Assembly: GCF_026891935.1 (NCBI RefSeq)
Contig: NZ_JAPTGC010000004.1
Location: 62,001-126,000 of the forward strand
From: Methanocorpusculum vombati
GTDB lineage: Archaea; Halobacteriota; Methanomicrobia; Methanomicrobiales; Methanocorpusculaceae
Direction: 5' to 3'
DNA: 64,000 bases
A program made the translations under genes and the position numbers. Numbering within the stretch: position 1 is the stretch's first letter; each line of letters starts with the position of its first letter. Below are positions 42,072 through 51,843 of the stretch, one piece after another. The notes under the pieces were generated by a model that ran no database searches, was not told the DNA's origin, and was given only the letters and a program-made list of their open reading frames with translations.

Positions 42072-43055
42072 ATGAATAAAACACTTTGTCGGATTGGGTA
42101 TGTGTTATTAGCAGTACTGATGCTAACATCATTCTTCCCATCTGTGATGGCCGAAACCACGAACGAATCTACATTTGAGCAAACAACCATACTTACTGAA
42201 GAACTCAGGAATATGCCTATCGATGAGAAATCAATAATAGAATCGACAGACATCTCTCTGGATAGGCAAGTAGATAGAGATCAGGAATTGAAAAATCCCG
42301 GGGTCTTTGTTCCATATTTCATCGAATGTGGTCCTGAAATCATTTCATTAATCTCAAGTGGAGTAGTTATTGCCCAATTGGATGTTGGTATTTGGGGCAA
42401 GTCAGTTCAAGAATTTATTGACAGATGGATTAAAATATGGGGCATTCAACTAATTATTGTAGAAAAAATTGGGGAAAAGACAGTCTATTCTCTCAGTCCA
42501 GATGCGATTGGAACTCAAGTTGAGGATACATTTGATGATATCTGTCTGTGGATTCAAAACACGGCAGATGGTACAGATTATAAATATCTCTGGAAACAGG
42601 AGAGCAGGGATGTGCTTAAAAAAGCATTCGAGGAATATAACTATTGCAAAACTGAAAAAGAGAGAGAAAGATGCAAAATTTATTTCAAAGCAGATTTCAC
42701 GGGAAAAACGAAAATTGATTACCTTGGGATGAACCTTCTGGAAGCTACAGATTATATGAAACAGTTCATGACCACAAGCAGTAGAGACAGAAATGTCTAT
42801 ACTGTATGTGAGGATGCATCAATAGCACTGTGCAAAAGCGTATCAATTAGCCTTGGGTATGGGGGATATGCAGTGAAAGGAAAAGATTCTGAAATTCTAA
42901 ATAGGAAAGAAGGGATTGCTCATCACTATCATCCAGCTATGATGGTGGATAATAAAGAACGACAGCTTGCCAAGGGTAGCTATTCGCCCCACTGCTCCTA
43001 CATGGTGATATGGAATCCCATGAAAAGTACAACTTTAACCTTACGTAATAATTGA
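42072..43055 (+). CDS. Secreted hypothetical protein, 327 aa
   Basis: A clear signal peptide (MNKTLCRIGYVLLAVLMLTSFFPSVMA) is followed by a Thr/Glu-rich linker and a soluble domain. Residues about 77-120 contain a hydrophobic region around IISLISSGVVIAQLDVGIWG, and the C-terminal half has six cysteines, which may form disulfides outside the cell. No domain is recognised. The gene is AT-rich, with a ribosome site (cggaggtta) ahead of ATG 42072. Codon use is unlike the core genes, so recent acquisition is likely. Confidence 0.65.
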   Translation: MNKTLCRIGYVLLAVLMLTSFFPSVMAETTNESTFEQTTILTEELRNMPIDEKSIIESTDISLDRQVDRDQELKNPGVFVPYFIECGPEIISLISSGVVIAQLDVGIWGKSVQEFIDRWIKIWGIQLIIVEKIGEKTVYSLSPDAIGTQVEDTFDDICLWIQNTADGTDYKYLWKQESRDVLKKAFEEYNYCKTEKERERCKIYFKADFTGKTKIDYLGMNLLEATDYMKQFMTTSSRDRNVYTVCEDASIALCKSVSISLGYGGYAVKGKDSEILNRKEGIAHHYHPAMMVDNKERQLAKGSYSPHCSYMVIWNPMKSTTLTLRNN

Positions 43056-43142
43056 GTATTTAAAATCATATTTGATTAATGATTGTTATACATATCATAT
43101 GTATTACATTGTGATTTAATACACTTACATCATCATCGTGTT

Positions 43143-43175
43143 CGGGATACGAATCACTGTAAGTTTCGTATCCCG
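43143..43175 (+). terminator. Perfect 11-bp stem-loop between two accessory genes
   Basis: The arms cgggatacgaa (43143-43153) and ttcgtatcccg (43165-43175) are exactly complementary, with an 11-base loop, and are followed by a short T-run (attttt). It lies 88 bases after the 42072 gene and 38 bases ahead of the 43214 gene. It probably terminates the upstream transcript, though a regulatory leader for the next gene is possible. Confidence 0.5.
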
Positions 43176-43213
43176 CTACAATTTTTAAGTAAAAAGACAA
43201 AGAGATGATCCAT

Positions 43214-43981
43214 ATGGCAGATGAAACAGAACAGGAACGGGAAATTACTTCCGAAGATGTCAGTATTTTTTTGAACAGCATTGACAAAAACTGGCAGGAA
43301 AAACGAAACAAACTCAATCAGCATGATGAGTATCTCATGGATGCCATAGTGAAAAAATTCCTCCCTGCGATCAACGGATATATGAAAGAAAGAAACCGAA
43401 AAATCGATGAAGATGAAGCGTACTTACTCAGCAGACTCATAGATGCGTTTCTGAGTACTGTCGACGCAGACTGGGAACTAGACAATAGAAACTTTCACGA
43501 ACACGAAGCCTACTTAGTCAATGAAGCAAAGGAATTTTTGCAGGCTCTCCGGTATCGGGGAATTTTTCCCAACCCCTGTGAGGTTCAGGGAGAATTACCA
43601 AGAGATGAATCAGGTCGTATAGACTTTCTGATAGTTTTCCTCGAAGCCCTTCGGGAGAAAGGCTGGTGGAATGAAGAAGCAGACGAAGACGATATCTATG
43701 ATGTGAACATCCCGAAACGATCCTATTACTACGGGCGGCAATCCGATAACTTTGACATCGTACGTTTTCTTACCTCTCACCTCCATTATAAGGGATCGCC
43801 CGTATCCCTCAATGGATTCCTGCATGATTCATACACCCACGGCTCAGAATCCTGGACTGAACGTGACCGGGGTCTCCTTATGAGATCATTGGCGAAACTG
43901 GAACAGGCAGGCAAAATTGAAGTAAAAATTAATCTTACCGAAGCTGATCCATTCTTCACGAAACAGAACGAAGAGAGATGA
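43214..43981 (+). CDS. Hypothetical protein with three tandem helical repeats, 255 aa
   Basis: A soluble protein whose first 110 residues contain about three related units of 34-36 residues. The shared pattern is W...N...(H/E)DEYL, then FL, seen as NKLNQHDEYLMDAIVKKFL, NRKIDEDEAYLLSRLIDAFL and NRNFHEHEAYLVNEAKEFL. The remaining part (120-255) is a separate domain with FLIVFLEALREKGWW and FLTSHLHYKG. No family is recognised. ATG 43214 is preferred because gagatgatcc immediately upstream matches the 16S 3' end; an ATG at 43205 would lie inside it. A T-rich hairpin terminator follows at once. Confidence 0.65.
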   Translation: MADETEQEREITSEDVSIFLNSIDKNWQEKRNKLNQHDEYLMDAIVKKFLPAINGYMKERNRKIDEDEAYLLSRLIDAFLSTVDADWELDNRNFHEHEAYLVNEAKEFLQALRYRGIFPNPCEVQGELPRDESGRIDFLIVFLEALREKGWWNEEADEDDIYDVNIPKRSYYYGRQSDNFDIVRFLTSHLHYKGSPVSLNGFLHDSYTHGSESWTERDRGLLMRSLAKLEQAGKIEVKINLTEADPFFTKQNEER

Positions 43982-44001
43982 GAAGCGAACATCTCTTTTT
44001 T
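43974..44001 (+). terminator. Hairpin-T-run terminator at the end of the 43214 gene
   Basis: The arms agagatg (43974-43980) and catctct (43990-43996) pair over 7 bp and run straight into six T. The stop codon lies in the stem. It separates this gene from uvrA. Confidence 0.6.
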
Positions 44002-44154
44002 CCCAGATTTACACCCGGCAAAAGTATTTTTCAAGATTTCACAAGGTACAGCAGGTCCCCGCAGCATATTCCCTGAAGATATCTGCCGATGTCACCCCCC
44101 TACGGTGCAGTATCCCGCAACTCTTTATCACCAGCCGTAAAAGAAGTACCCGCA

Positions 44155-46959
44155 ATGAAAAACCTGGTCATTAAGGGTGCCCGCCAGCACAACCTGCAGA
44201 ATATCACCCTGGAACTCCCGCGTGACAAATTAATCGTCGTCACCGGGGTCTCCGGATCCGGCAAATCCACCCTTGCCTTTGACACCATCTACGCCGAAGG
44301 ACAGCGGCGGTATGTCGAATCCCTCTCCTCATACGCCCGTCAGTTCCTCGGCATCATGAACAAACCGGATGTTGACAGCATCGAAGGACTCTCCCCCGCA
44401 ATATCCATCGAACAGAAAACCACCTCCAAAAATCCCCGATCCACGGTCGGAACCGTCACCGAGATCTACGACTACCTGCGTCTTCTCTACGCAAGAATCG
44501 GTGTTCCCTACTGCCCCAAACACCACGTCAGAATCGAATCCCGGACGCCCGAACAGATAGCAGACGCCATCACTGCCGAGTTCCCCGCGGGTACCATGAT
44601 CACCATCTTTGCTCCTGTCATCCGCAAGAAAAAAGGAACCTACGAACAACTCTTCCGTGACCTCAACGCAGACGGATTCACCCGGGTACGGGTGGACGGC
44701 GAGATTCACCGAACCGACGACGAGATCAAACTCGCCCGCTACGTCATGCACAACATCGACATCGTCGTTGACCGGCTCGACCCTGCCGACCGCAGCCGTC
44801 TCGTCGAAGCGATCGAAACCGCACTCAAACGTGCCGAAGACGGACTCGTCTATGCAGCTGCCGCCGGAAAACCGGACGCCGTGTACTCCGCACGCATGGC
44901 ATGCCCGATCTGCGGCCTCTCGTTTGAAGAACTTCAGCCCCGCATGTTCTCCTTTAACAGCCCGTTCGGCGCATGCCCGACCTGTAACGGTCTCGGTATC
45001 CAGATGAAGTTCGACCCGGAGTTAATCATCCCCGACAAAACCAAATCCATCGCGGACGGGGCGGTTGCCATCTACCGGAACTTCCTCGACGGCTACCGCG
45101 TCCAATATCTGGACGCCGTCGCCAAACATCTCGGCTTTACCATGATGACGCCGATTGAGGAACTCACCGAAGAGCAGTACAACGGTCTCATGTACGGAAC
45201 GGACGACACGCTCAAGTTCACCATGGCCTCGAAAAACGCCGAGTGGTCACATCACGGCCAGTGGGAAGGCCTGCTGCCGCAAACCGAACGGCTCTACCGC
45301 GAAACCAAATCCGAGTACCGCAAAGAGGAACTCGAAAAGTTCATGCGGGTACTTCCCTGCCCCGAATGCCACGGAAAGCGACTTAAGGATCACGTGCTCG
45401 CCGTGAAGATCAACGAAAAGTCCATCGCGGACATTACGGATCTCTCCATCGACGATCTGATCGAGTTCTTCAACACCCTGCCGCTCTCCGAAAAGGAGAC
45501 CGAGATTGCAAAACTCATCCTCCGCGAGATTCATTCCCGGCTTGCCTTCCTGCAGCAGGTCGGTCTCGGTTACCTCACCCTCTCCCGCAGTGCCGGAAGT
45601 CTCTCCGGCGGCGAGGCGCAGCGTATCCGGCTTGCGACGCAGATAGGATCGAATCTGATGGGCGTGTTGTACATCCTCGACGAACCGTCAATCGGTCTGC
45701 ACCAGCGCGATAACCAGAAACTGATCGCAACGCTCAAACATCTCCGCGATATCGGCAACACGCTGATTGTGGTGGAGCATGACGAGGACACGATTCGTGC
45801 TGCCGATTACGTCGTCGATATCGGTCCGGGCGCCGGAGTACACGGCGGACATGTGGTCGCCGAAGGAACGCCCGACGAGGTCGCATCAACGCCTGAGTCA
45901 ATTACGGGACAGTATCTCTCAGGCGTTCAGACGATCCCCGTTCCAACAGAGCGGCGGCCTGCGAAAAAGTTCATCCGAATCAACGGCTGCCACGAAAACA
46001 ATCTGAAGAACATCAACGCAAAAATTCCGATGCAGACCTTCACGGTCGTGACAGGCGTGTCGGGTTCCGGCAAGTCCACGCTGATCTACGATACCCTCTA
46101 TCAGGCGCTGATGAAAGAGATCAACAACTCCCGCGTGACGCCGGGAGCATACAAGGAACTGATCTTTGAGTCGGAGATAGACAAAGTGATCGTGATCGAT
46201 CAGTCACCGATCGGCAGAACGCCGCGATCAAACCCGGCCACCTACACGAAGGTGTTCGATGACATCCGCAGACTGTTCGCCGAGACGAAGGAAGCAAAAC
46301 TTCGCGGATATGATCCGGGACGGTTCTCGTTCAACCTGAAGGGCGGACGCTGCGAGGCATGTTCGGGCGACGGTGTGATCAAGATCGAGATGAACTTCCT
46401 GCCGGATGTGTACATCGAGTGCGAGGAGTGTAAAGGTACCCGCTATAACGCGGAGACCCTGGAGGTGAAGTACAAGGGCAAATCGATTGCGGATGTACTG
46501 AACATGAGCGTGGACGAGGCGCTGGAGTTGTTTGAGCACGTGCCCAATATCCGTGCGAAGCTCCAGACGCTGGCGGATGTGGGTCTCGGTTATATCAAGC
46601 TCGGCCAGAGTTCGACGACGCTTTCCGGCGGCGAGGCGCAGCGGATTAAGCTGACCCGCGAGCTGGCGAAACGGGCGACCGGAAAGACGGTGTATCTTCT
46701 GGACGAGCCGACAACCGGTCTGCACTTCCATGATGTGAAGAAGCTGATCGGTGTCCTTGACAGTCTTGTTGCGAAGGGCAACACGGTCGTTGTGATCGAG
46801 CACAATCTGGATGTTATCAAGTGTGCGGACTATCTCATCGATCTGGGACCGGAGGGCGGCAAGGCGGGCGGCAAGATCATCGCGGAAGGAACGCCCGAAG
46901 AGGTGGCAAAGGTGAAGAAGAGCTACACGGGACAGTTCCTGAAAAAGATGCTGAAATAA
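44155..46959 (+). CDS. uvrA: Excinuclease ABC subunit A
   Basis: The damage-sensing ATPase of nucleotide excision repair, 934 aa. The first ATPase half starts [38 protein letters not shown]; the second Walker [18 protein letters not shown] is near residue 640. Two ABC signatures LSGGEAQRI and two Walker B motifs with [14 protein letters not shown] are present. Zinc fingers CPICGL ... CPTCNGLG and CEACSGDG ... CEECKGTR are complete. I prefer ATG 44155, where the family sequence begins ([17 protein letters not shown]); a start at 44089 would add 22 unrelated residues. UvrB and UvrC are not in the window. Such bacterial-type repair is a known acquisition in methanogens. Confidence 0.94.
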   Translation: MKNLVIKGARQHNLQNITLELPRDKLIVVTGVSGSGKSTLAFDTIYAEGQRRYVESLSSYARQFLGIMNKPDVDSIEGLSPAISIEQKTTSKNPRSTVGTVTEIYDYLRLLYARIGVPYCPKHHVRIESRTPEQIADAITAEFPAGTMITIFAPVIRKKKGTYEQLFRDLNADGFTRVRVDGEIHRTDDEIKLARYVMHNIDIVVDRLDPADRSRLVEAIETALKRAEDGLVYAAAAGKPDAVYSARMACPICGLSFEELQPRMFSFNSPFGACPTCNGLGIQMKFDPELIIPDKTKSIADGAVAIYRNFLDGYRVQYLDAVAKHLGFTMMTPIEELTEEQYNGLMYGTDDTLKFTMASKNAEWSHHGQWEGLLPQTERLYRETKSEYRKEELEKFMRVLPCPECHGKRLKDHVLAVKINEKSIADITDLSIDDLIEFFNTLPLSEKETEIAKLILREIHSRLAFLQQVGLGYLTLSRSAGSLSGGEAQRIRLATQIGSNLMGVLYILDEPSIGLHQRDNQKLIATLKHLRDIGNTLIVVEHDEDTIRAADYVVDIGPGAGVHGGHVVAEGTPDEVASTPESITGQYLSGVQTIPVPTERRPAKKFIRINGCHENNLKNINAKIPMQTFTVVTGVSGSGKSTLIYDTLYQALMKEINNSRVTPGAYKELIFESEIDKVIVIDQSPIGRTPRSNPATYTKVFDDIRRLFAETKEAKLRGYDPGRFSFNLKGGRCEACSGDGVIKIEMNFLPDVYIECEECKGTRYNAETLEVKYKGKSIADVLNMSVDEALELFEHVPNIRAKLQTLADVGLGYIKLGQSSTTLSGGEAQRIKLTRELAKRATGKTVYLLDEPTTGLHFHDVKKLIGVLDSLVAKGNTVVVIEHNLDVIKCADYLIDLGPEGGKAGGKIIAEGTPEEVAKVKKSYTGQFLKKMLK

Positions 46960-46972
46960 AAAAATCAATGGC

Positions 46973-47004
46973 ACCAGACCCTGAATCTGGTCTCATTCTT
47001 TTTT
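46973..47004. terminator. Hairpin terminator between convergent uvrA and plsC-like genes
   Basis: accaga (46973-46978) and tctggt (46986-46991) form a 6-bp stem followed by ctcattctttttt on the plus strand. On the minus strand a run of seven T (46959-46966 complement) follows. It can stop transcripts from both sides. Confidence 0.5.
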
Positions 47005-48238
47005 AGTAATACGGCTTTCCGGTCAGATACCGGTAGAGCACCATGTACTTTATCGCCGACCGCGGGTAATCGGACTGGACTTCATAGTAGGTTCCGTTTT
47101 TGCAGGAGAAGAGAATCTTCATCTGGAGCGAAAAGGCAAATCCCGCCATATCCGAAAACAGAAACACCCGGGCTTCCTCCCCTTCCCCGAACTCGAACCG
47201 GTCGGTGAACAGGGCAAACCGTCCGGTTGCCAGATGTTCCGCCGCCCCGTCTTTTATCCGGTACAGCCGCTGATCATGATCAGCAACGATCGGAGTATCC
47301 GCCGGAGTTTGCAAAAGTTCCGGCAGCTGTTCGGCCAGATATCCCCGCTGCCATTTGTCCCAGTCGGCAACGTTGTCGAACGGGGCATGGTGATCCCCTT
47401 CGCCTGCGAAGAGACCATACTCGTTGTACCGGACGGAGAAACCGCAGTCACAGAAGAAACGGTCATCTTTGCTGTGCAGTTTCGCAATCCCGCGGCAGTG
47501 CGGACAGACGTAGAGCACCGTTTCCAGATCCTCGGCAAGCCGGGTTCCCGGATACTTGGCGGGCCGGATTTTCTGATCATTGAACGCATTTACATACAGA
47601 TCGCGGCGGATTGCCTCGTTGATCTCGTCAACCGTCATCTCCGCAAGCTGCTCGCGGGTATACTCGGCGACGAACTTTCCATACATGGGGCCTTTCCGCT
47701 TCACTGCCGCCCAGCGGGGACTGCGGAGGTATCCTCCGTGAATTTGGTAGGTGACAAGACCCGCCCCGCTTTCTTTTACGAGTTTTCCAGTGGCAGGGGA
47801 GATGAAGGCGGTTTCTCCGTTGATGGACCGCACACCTTCGGGCGACATCCAGACATTCGCTCCAGCTGCAAGGGTAGCCTTGATGACTTCGACGACCTCG
47901 GTTGCCGGAACACCTTTTCGGCGGATGATGGGGTGTACGAAAAAGTTTGCGATCATTCTCAGCCAGCGTTTGCGGAACAGATGTTCGCCGGCAACGAAGA
48001 ACATGTGGCGGGGACAGGGTACGCCGATCAGCAGGTGATCCCAGAGGGTGGTGTGGTTGCAGAAGATGAGATATGTTGGACTTTTCGGGTTACAGATCTC
48101 GTACCGGTAGGATAGACCATACCGGACGAAGGGGGTTACACAAAATCTGGCAAATTTATAGACGGTCCGATACCACAGCAGGTGTTTCATGTATGCAAAT
48201 GCTCCCCGATTGCCCTCGAAAATTAGGGATTCTCTCAT
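47003..48238 (-). CDS. PlsC-type acyltransferase with internal zinc ribbon
   Basis: A 411-aa protein. The N-terminal half is a lysophospholipid/glycerolipid acyltransferase-like domain: FCNHTTLWDHLLIG supplies the HX4D catalytic pair near residue 61, and MSPEGVRS the substrate-binding EGxRS near 132. A zinc ribbon (CPHCRGIAKLHSKDDRFFCDCGFSV) follows near residue 250, then a beta-rich tail. Archaeal lipids are ether-linked, so the acyl acceptor is unclear. The start is uncertain: ATG 48238, or ATG 48190 with a gggg-ag site upstream. Confidence 0.72.
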   Translation of the reverse strand: MRESLIFEGNRGAFAYMKHLLWYRTVYKFARFCVTPFVRYGLSYRYEICNPKSPTYLIFCNHTTLWDHLLIGVPCPRHMFFVAGEHLFRKRWLRMIANFFVHPIIRRKGVPATEVVEVIKATLAAGANVWMSPEGVRSINGETAFISPATGKLVKESGAGLVTYQIHGGYLRSPRWAAVKRKGPMYGKFVAEYTREQLAEMTVDEINEAIRRDLYVNAFNDQKIRPAKYPGTRLAEDLETVLYVCPHCRGIAKLHSKDDRFFCDCGFSVRYNEYGLFAGEGDHHAPFDNVADWDKWQRGYLAEQLPELLQTPADTPIVADHDQRLYRIKDGAAEHLATGRFALFTDRFEFGEGEEARVFLFSDMAGFAFSLQMKILFSCKNGTYYEVQSDYPRSAIKYMVLYRYLTGKPYY

Positions 48239-48330
48239 CTATTTACCGTAAGAGATATTGAGTGTAACGATTAGCAGTACGATCCGTCATAGAGACCGGA
48301 GAGGGATACAGGAAAGTAAAAAAAGAGATG

Positions 48331-49629
48331 TTATGCGGTTGCCCGTCTGACCAGGTCAAAGGCAACTTCCCCGGCTTTTTGCAGAATTTCTTCGGCGCCG
48401 GGGATGACTCCTTCATGCATGAGGACCGCTCCATTACAGATGGTGGTGTCAACGGCAAGGCCGCCGGTTGCGTAGACTGCGTTGGAGGTGGTGTTAAATG
48501 CCGGGACGTTCGTCGGGTTTCTGCCGACAAGGATGAGGTCGGCAAGGTATCCGGGTGCGATGATTCCGGCGTTGATGCCAAGAGCTTTTGCACCGTTCCG
48601 GGAGGCGACGGCAAGAGCTTCGTCTGCGGGCATGAGAGTGGGATCGTTCCAGAAGAACTTCTGAAGGAGCGCTGCGGTTTTCATTTCGGCGAACATGTCG
48701 AGGTCGTTGTTGGAGGAGGCGCCGTCCGTTCCGAGAGCGACGTTGACGCCCGCGGCTTTCATCTCCGGGTAGGGAAGCGCCCGGCCAACGGTGAGTTTCA
48801 TGTTGCTTACGGGGTTGTGGACTGCGGTGACTCCGCGGTCGGCGAACAAACGAATGTCCTCGGCATCAAGCCAGCAGCAGTGGGCGGCGATGCAGCGTTC
48901 GGAGAGGACGCCGCAGTGATCCAGCCAGGGGACGACCCGCATGCCGTGGGCTTTGATGCAGTCGGGGTTTTCGTCGGTTTCGTCGACGTGGATGTGCAGG
49001 GGAATGTTTTCTGTTCGGGAGAACTCGGCGCACCAGCGAAGGCCTTCTTCGGAGACGGTGTAGATGGCGTGGGGGGAGACGCCCGGCATGATGCGGGGGT
49101 TGTTCCGGGCTTTGAGTGCGGCGACGGTTTTTTCCATGACGGAACATTCGGATTCGAATTTGGCGTGGTCGCCGCCGTCGATCATGCAGTAGGAGAGGCA
49201 GGCGCGGATGCCTGCTTCGTCCACGGCGTCGGCGACGTTGTTCATCATGAAGTACATGTCGTTGAAGGTGGTGGTTCCGGTACGGATCATTTCGAGGCAG
49301 GCGAGTTTTGCGCCCCAGTAGATGTCGTTTTCGGTGAGGTGGGCTTCGGTCGGCCAGATTTTGGTGGAGAGCCATTCAAAGAGGGGCATGTCGTCGGAGT
49401 AGCCGCGAAGGAGGCCCATGGGGGAGTGAGTGTGCATGTTGACCATGCCGGGAAGGGCTGCTGCGCCGTTTCCGTCGATGATGAACTCGGCGTCGTGGTC
49501 GGTGATCTTTTCGGCGACGCTGCCGATCCGGCCTGTGCCGTCGAGGTAGATCTCGGCGGGTTTGTTGTTGAGGGTTACGTTTCTGATGAGGATGGGTACG
49601 GTTTTTCCAAAGATGTCGGGTTCTGTCAT
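48331..49629 (-). CDS. dadD: 5'-deoxyadenosine/methylthioadenosine/SAH deaminase (DadD type)
   Basis: A cytoplasmic amidohydrolase of 432 aa. NMHTHSPMGLLRG supplies the first metal histidines near residue 65; IPLHIHVDETDEN near residue 212, AAHCCWLD and ALGTDGASSNNDLDMF give the remaining ligands and catalytic residues. In methanogens such enzymes deaminate 5'-deoxyadenosine, methylthioadenosine and S-adenosylhomocysteine to inosine forms, recycling products of radical SAM and methylation reactions. It overlaps the 3' end of the next gene upstream (the phosphorylase) by 4 bases. The pair would turn MTA into methylthioinosine and then hypoxanthine plus methylthioribose-1-phosphate. Substrate preference is inferred. 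Confidence 0.87.
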   Translation of the reverse strand: MTEPDIFGKTVPILIRNVTLNNKPAEIYLDGTGRIGSVAEKITDHDAEFIIDGNGAAALPGMVNMHTHSPMGLLRGYSDDMPLFEWLSTKIWPTEAHLTENDIYWGAKLACLEMIRTGTTTFNDMYFMMNNVADAVDEAGIRACLSYCMIDGGDHAKFESECSVMEKTVAALKARNNPRIMPGVSPHAIYTVSEEGLRWCAEFSRTENIPLHIHVDETDENPDCIKAHGMRVVPWLDHCGVLSERCIAAHCCWLDAEDIRLFADRGVTAVHNPVSNMKLTVGRALPYPEMKAAGVNVALGTDGASSNNDLDMFAEMKTAALLQKFFWNDPTLMPADEALAVASRNGAKALGINAGIIAPGYLADLILVGRNPTNVPAFNTTSNAVYATGGLAVDTTICNGAVLMHEGVIPGAEEILQKAGEVAFDLVRRATA

Positions 49630-50297
49630 GCGAGTTTCTCCACGATTTCTGTTACGAGTTTGCTGATGCGTTCGCCGTTCTGTTGGGCGACGGCGATGAT
49701 TTCGTTGTAGTCAGGGGCGTCTGCCCCGCCGATGCCGTTTGCGTAGTTGTCTACGGTGCAGAGGGCGGCGACAGGAATGCCGAGTTCGTTTGCGAGGGTG
49801 AGTTCGCTTGCGATGGTCATGCCGACAATGTCGGTGTGTTCTGCGAAGGAGGCGATCTCGGCACGGGTTTCAAACCGGGGGCCGTGCGCCTGGAGGTAGG
49901 TTCCGGGGACGGCGTCGGGGATGAGGTCATGCAGGGTCCGGCGAAGTCCTGCATCCAGTACGGGGGGGACATGATGGATGTCGTTGTTATGCAGGGTGGG
50001 GATGTCCCAGGGGCAGTAGTAGTCGTCGGGGATGACGATTGTTCCCGGCCGAATGTGTTCTTTCATGCCGCCGGTGCTTCCAATGAGGATGAGCCGGTCA
50101 ACGCCGAGAATTTTGCAGGCGGCGAGGTGCGCCCGGTGATTGACGTTGTGCGGCGGGGTGGTGTTCTGGTGGCGAGGGATGAAGATGAATTTTCCTGCGT
50201 GCACGTCGGTTTTGCCGAAGGGTGTGGCCACTGTTTTTGGTTGGAGGAGTGGGAGTTTTGCTGCGAGGAGCGCGGTTCCGCCTATGATGCCTAACAT
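49626..50297 (-). CDS. S-methyl-5'-thioinosine phosphorylase
   Basis: A 223-aa member of the MTA/purine nucleoside phosphorylase family. GIIGGTALL at the N-terminus, FIPRHQNTTPPHNVNHRAHLAACKILGV near residue 40, STGGMKEHIRPG and the substrate region HGPRFETRAEIASFAEHTDIVGMT are standard. The sequence pairs it with the deaminase that follows, so methylthioinosine is the likely substrate rather than methylthioadenosine. The 4-base overlap with dadD shows tight coupling. It would feed the methionine-salvage or disposal route. Confidence 0.85.
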   Translation of the reverse strand: MLGIIGGTALLAAKLPLLQPKTVATPFGKTDVHAGKFIFIPRHQNTTPPHNVNHRAHLAACKILGVDRLILIGSTGGMKEHIRPGTIVIPDDYYCPWDIPTLHNNDIHHVPPVLDAGLRRTLHDLIPDAVPGTYLQAHGPRFETRAEIASFAEHTDIVGMTIASELTLANELGIPVAALCTVDNYANGIGGADAPDYNEIIAVAQQNGERISKLVTEIVEKLA

Positions 50298-50409
50298 TTC
50301 CGGTGTACTGTTTTTCGGGAGGAGTTATAAAGAGGCGGGTCTGTCCGTGGAGGTTGAATCAATATCTATTTATTTGTGCTGTGCGAATTTATTAGAGCAC
50401 AATTCATTT

Positions 50410-50481
<72 letters not shown>

Positions 50482-50509
50482 TCTTTCTTTTGGGTTTTTT
50501 TGATAACTT

Positions 50510-50717
50510 GGTGATTACTGATTACTGACATCATCCGGGTTTTTGAAAAAAGGAGTGGCCAGAATCATTTTCCTTCTCCGGACAGTCCACTAATTTATAT
50601 ACTAATAAAGAGAGATAGATAACACAAGAGAATATATCCCGATCAATCTCATGATGAGAGAGACGGGGGCATCTCATTTTTTAAAAATACTGATGACGTC
50701 AGTAATCAGTAATCAAC
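50510..50717. mobile_element. MITE-like element of about 208 bp beside tRNA-Ala
   Basis: Two 27-bp terminal inverted repeats, at 50510-50536 and 50691-50717, agree at about 24 of 27 positions when one is reversed. Each contains gattact repeated in tandem. Between them are about 154 bases, AT-rich and without a coding frame. No transposase is in the window, so it would be non-autonomous. It begins 28 bases after the tRNA-Ala gene. A hairpin-forming regulatory RNA is the alternative. Confidence 0.6.
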
Positions 50718-50836
50718 GAGCAATCAAATACCTGGGGAGAGTACGGTCTCTTTCTGCCAAGAAAAAAACTGTCTGAAAACCCGTAACCTTCATTATCTCT
50801 CCCTCACCACACAACACAGACAAAAGGAAACCACCC

Positions 50837-51823
50837 ATGAAAATACAAACCCCCTCCCGTCTGCATATCGTCTTAATCGACCTCAACGGGTCGTACGACA
50901 GAATCGACGGCGGCATCGGCTTAACCCTCGCCGACCCGCACTTCATCCTCGAAGCAGTCCCCGCAGACAAAGAGAACACCATTGCGTTCACCCAAACCGC
51001 CGGCGGCAGTCCCGCAGAACGGGAATCCTGCATCAGCAAAATAACCGCCGCCGCAGAAAAAGCAGCTGCCCGCTACGCCCCAGGCACCGGCTACCACTTC
51101 ACCGTTCACCAGCTCTATCCTGCCCACTCCGGCCTCGGGTCCGGCACCCAGATCTCCTTAGCCGCCGCAAAACTCATCGCCGAACTGGCTGGTTATCACC
51201 CTGCCAGCACCGATCTTGCCGCACTCGTCGGACGCGGAGGAACCTCCGGTATCGGCGTACACGCCTTCGACCTTGGCGGATTCATCGCCGACGGCGGTCA
51301 CAGCAAAAAAGAAAAAAGCAGCTTCCTGCCAAGCTCTGTCTCCACCGCCAGACCCGCATGTCTTCTTGGACGCTATCCCTTCCCCGAAGACTGGGGCGTC
51401 CTCCTCGCCGTCCCCGCATTCGGCAACCGGTATACCGGGGCCGCCGAGAAAAACATCTTCCAGACGCACTGCCCTGTCCCCAAAACCGACGTCGAACAGG
51501 TCTCCCACCTCGTCTTCATGAACCTCATCCCGTCGTTGATCGAACACGACATCGAAGCATTCGGCCACGCCCTCGATCAGATTCAGACCGTCGGCTTCAA
51601 CAAAATCGAGTTCACCCTCCAGCCCCCCGAACTCACCAAACTCAAAAACGACATGCAGGACGCAGGCGCCTACGGTGTCGGCCTCAGCTCCTTCGGCCCG
51701 ACACTCTTCACCGTCTATGACCGCACAAACAAAGACATCGTCGCCGCAACCCAGGAACTCCTCGGAGAAAACGGACTCGTCATCACCACCCGCGGCCAGA
51801 ATCACGGCGCAGAACTGCTCTGA
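50837..51823 (+). CDS. Beta-ribofuranosylaminobenzene 5'-phosphate synthase
   Basis: Commits p-hydroxybenzoate (or p-aminobenzoate) and PRPP to methanopterin synthesis, releasing CO2 and pyrophosphate; cytoplasmic, 328 aa. The protein belongs to the GHMP superfamily: the phosphate loop is YPAHSGLGSGTQISLAAAKL near residue 95, and the N-terminus IQTPSRLHIVLIDLNGSYDRIDGGIGLTL is typical of this synthase. GRGGTSGIGVHAFDLGGFIADGGH is the other conserved block. It supports a methanogen or related methanopterin-using archaeon. It is followed 20 bases on by the SPL-like gene. Confidence 0.9.
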   Translation: MKIQTPSRLHIVLIDLNGSYDRIDGGIGLTLADPHFILEAVPADKENTIAFTQTAGGSPAERESCISKITAAAEKAAARYAPGTGYHFTVHQLYPAHSGLGSGTQISLAAAKLIAELAGYHPASTDLAALVGRGGTSGIGVHAFDLGGFIADGGHSKKEKSSFLPSSVSTARPACLLGRYPFPEDWGVLLAVPAFGNRYTGAAEKNIFQTHCPVPKTDVEQVSHLVFMNLIPSLIEHDIEAFGHALDQIQTVGFNKIEFTLQPPELTKLKNDMQDAGAYGVGLSSFGPTLFTVYDRTNKDIVAATQELLGENGLVITTRGQNHGAELL

Positions 51824-51843
51824 AACCCAAAACCCCGCCCCCT

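Noticed and set aside
48328-49710. Plus-strand frame of 460 codons opposite dadD
   Set aside because: Very rich in Gly, Val and Asp, as expected from the complement of a biased gene; the metal-binding motifs of dadD lie on the other strand.
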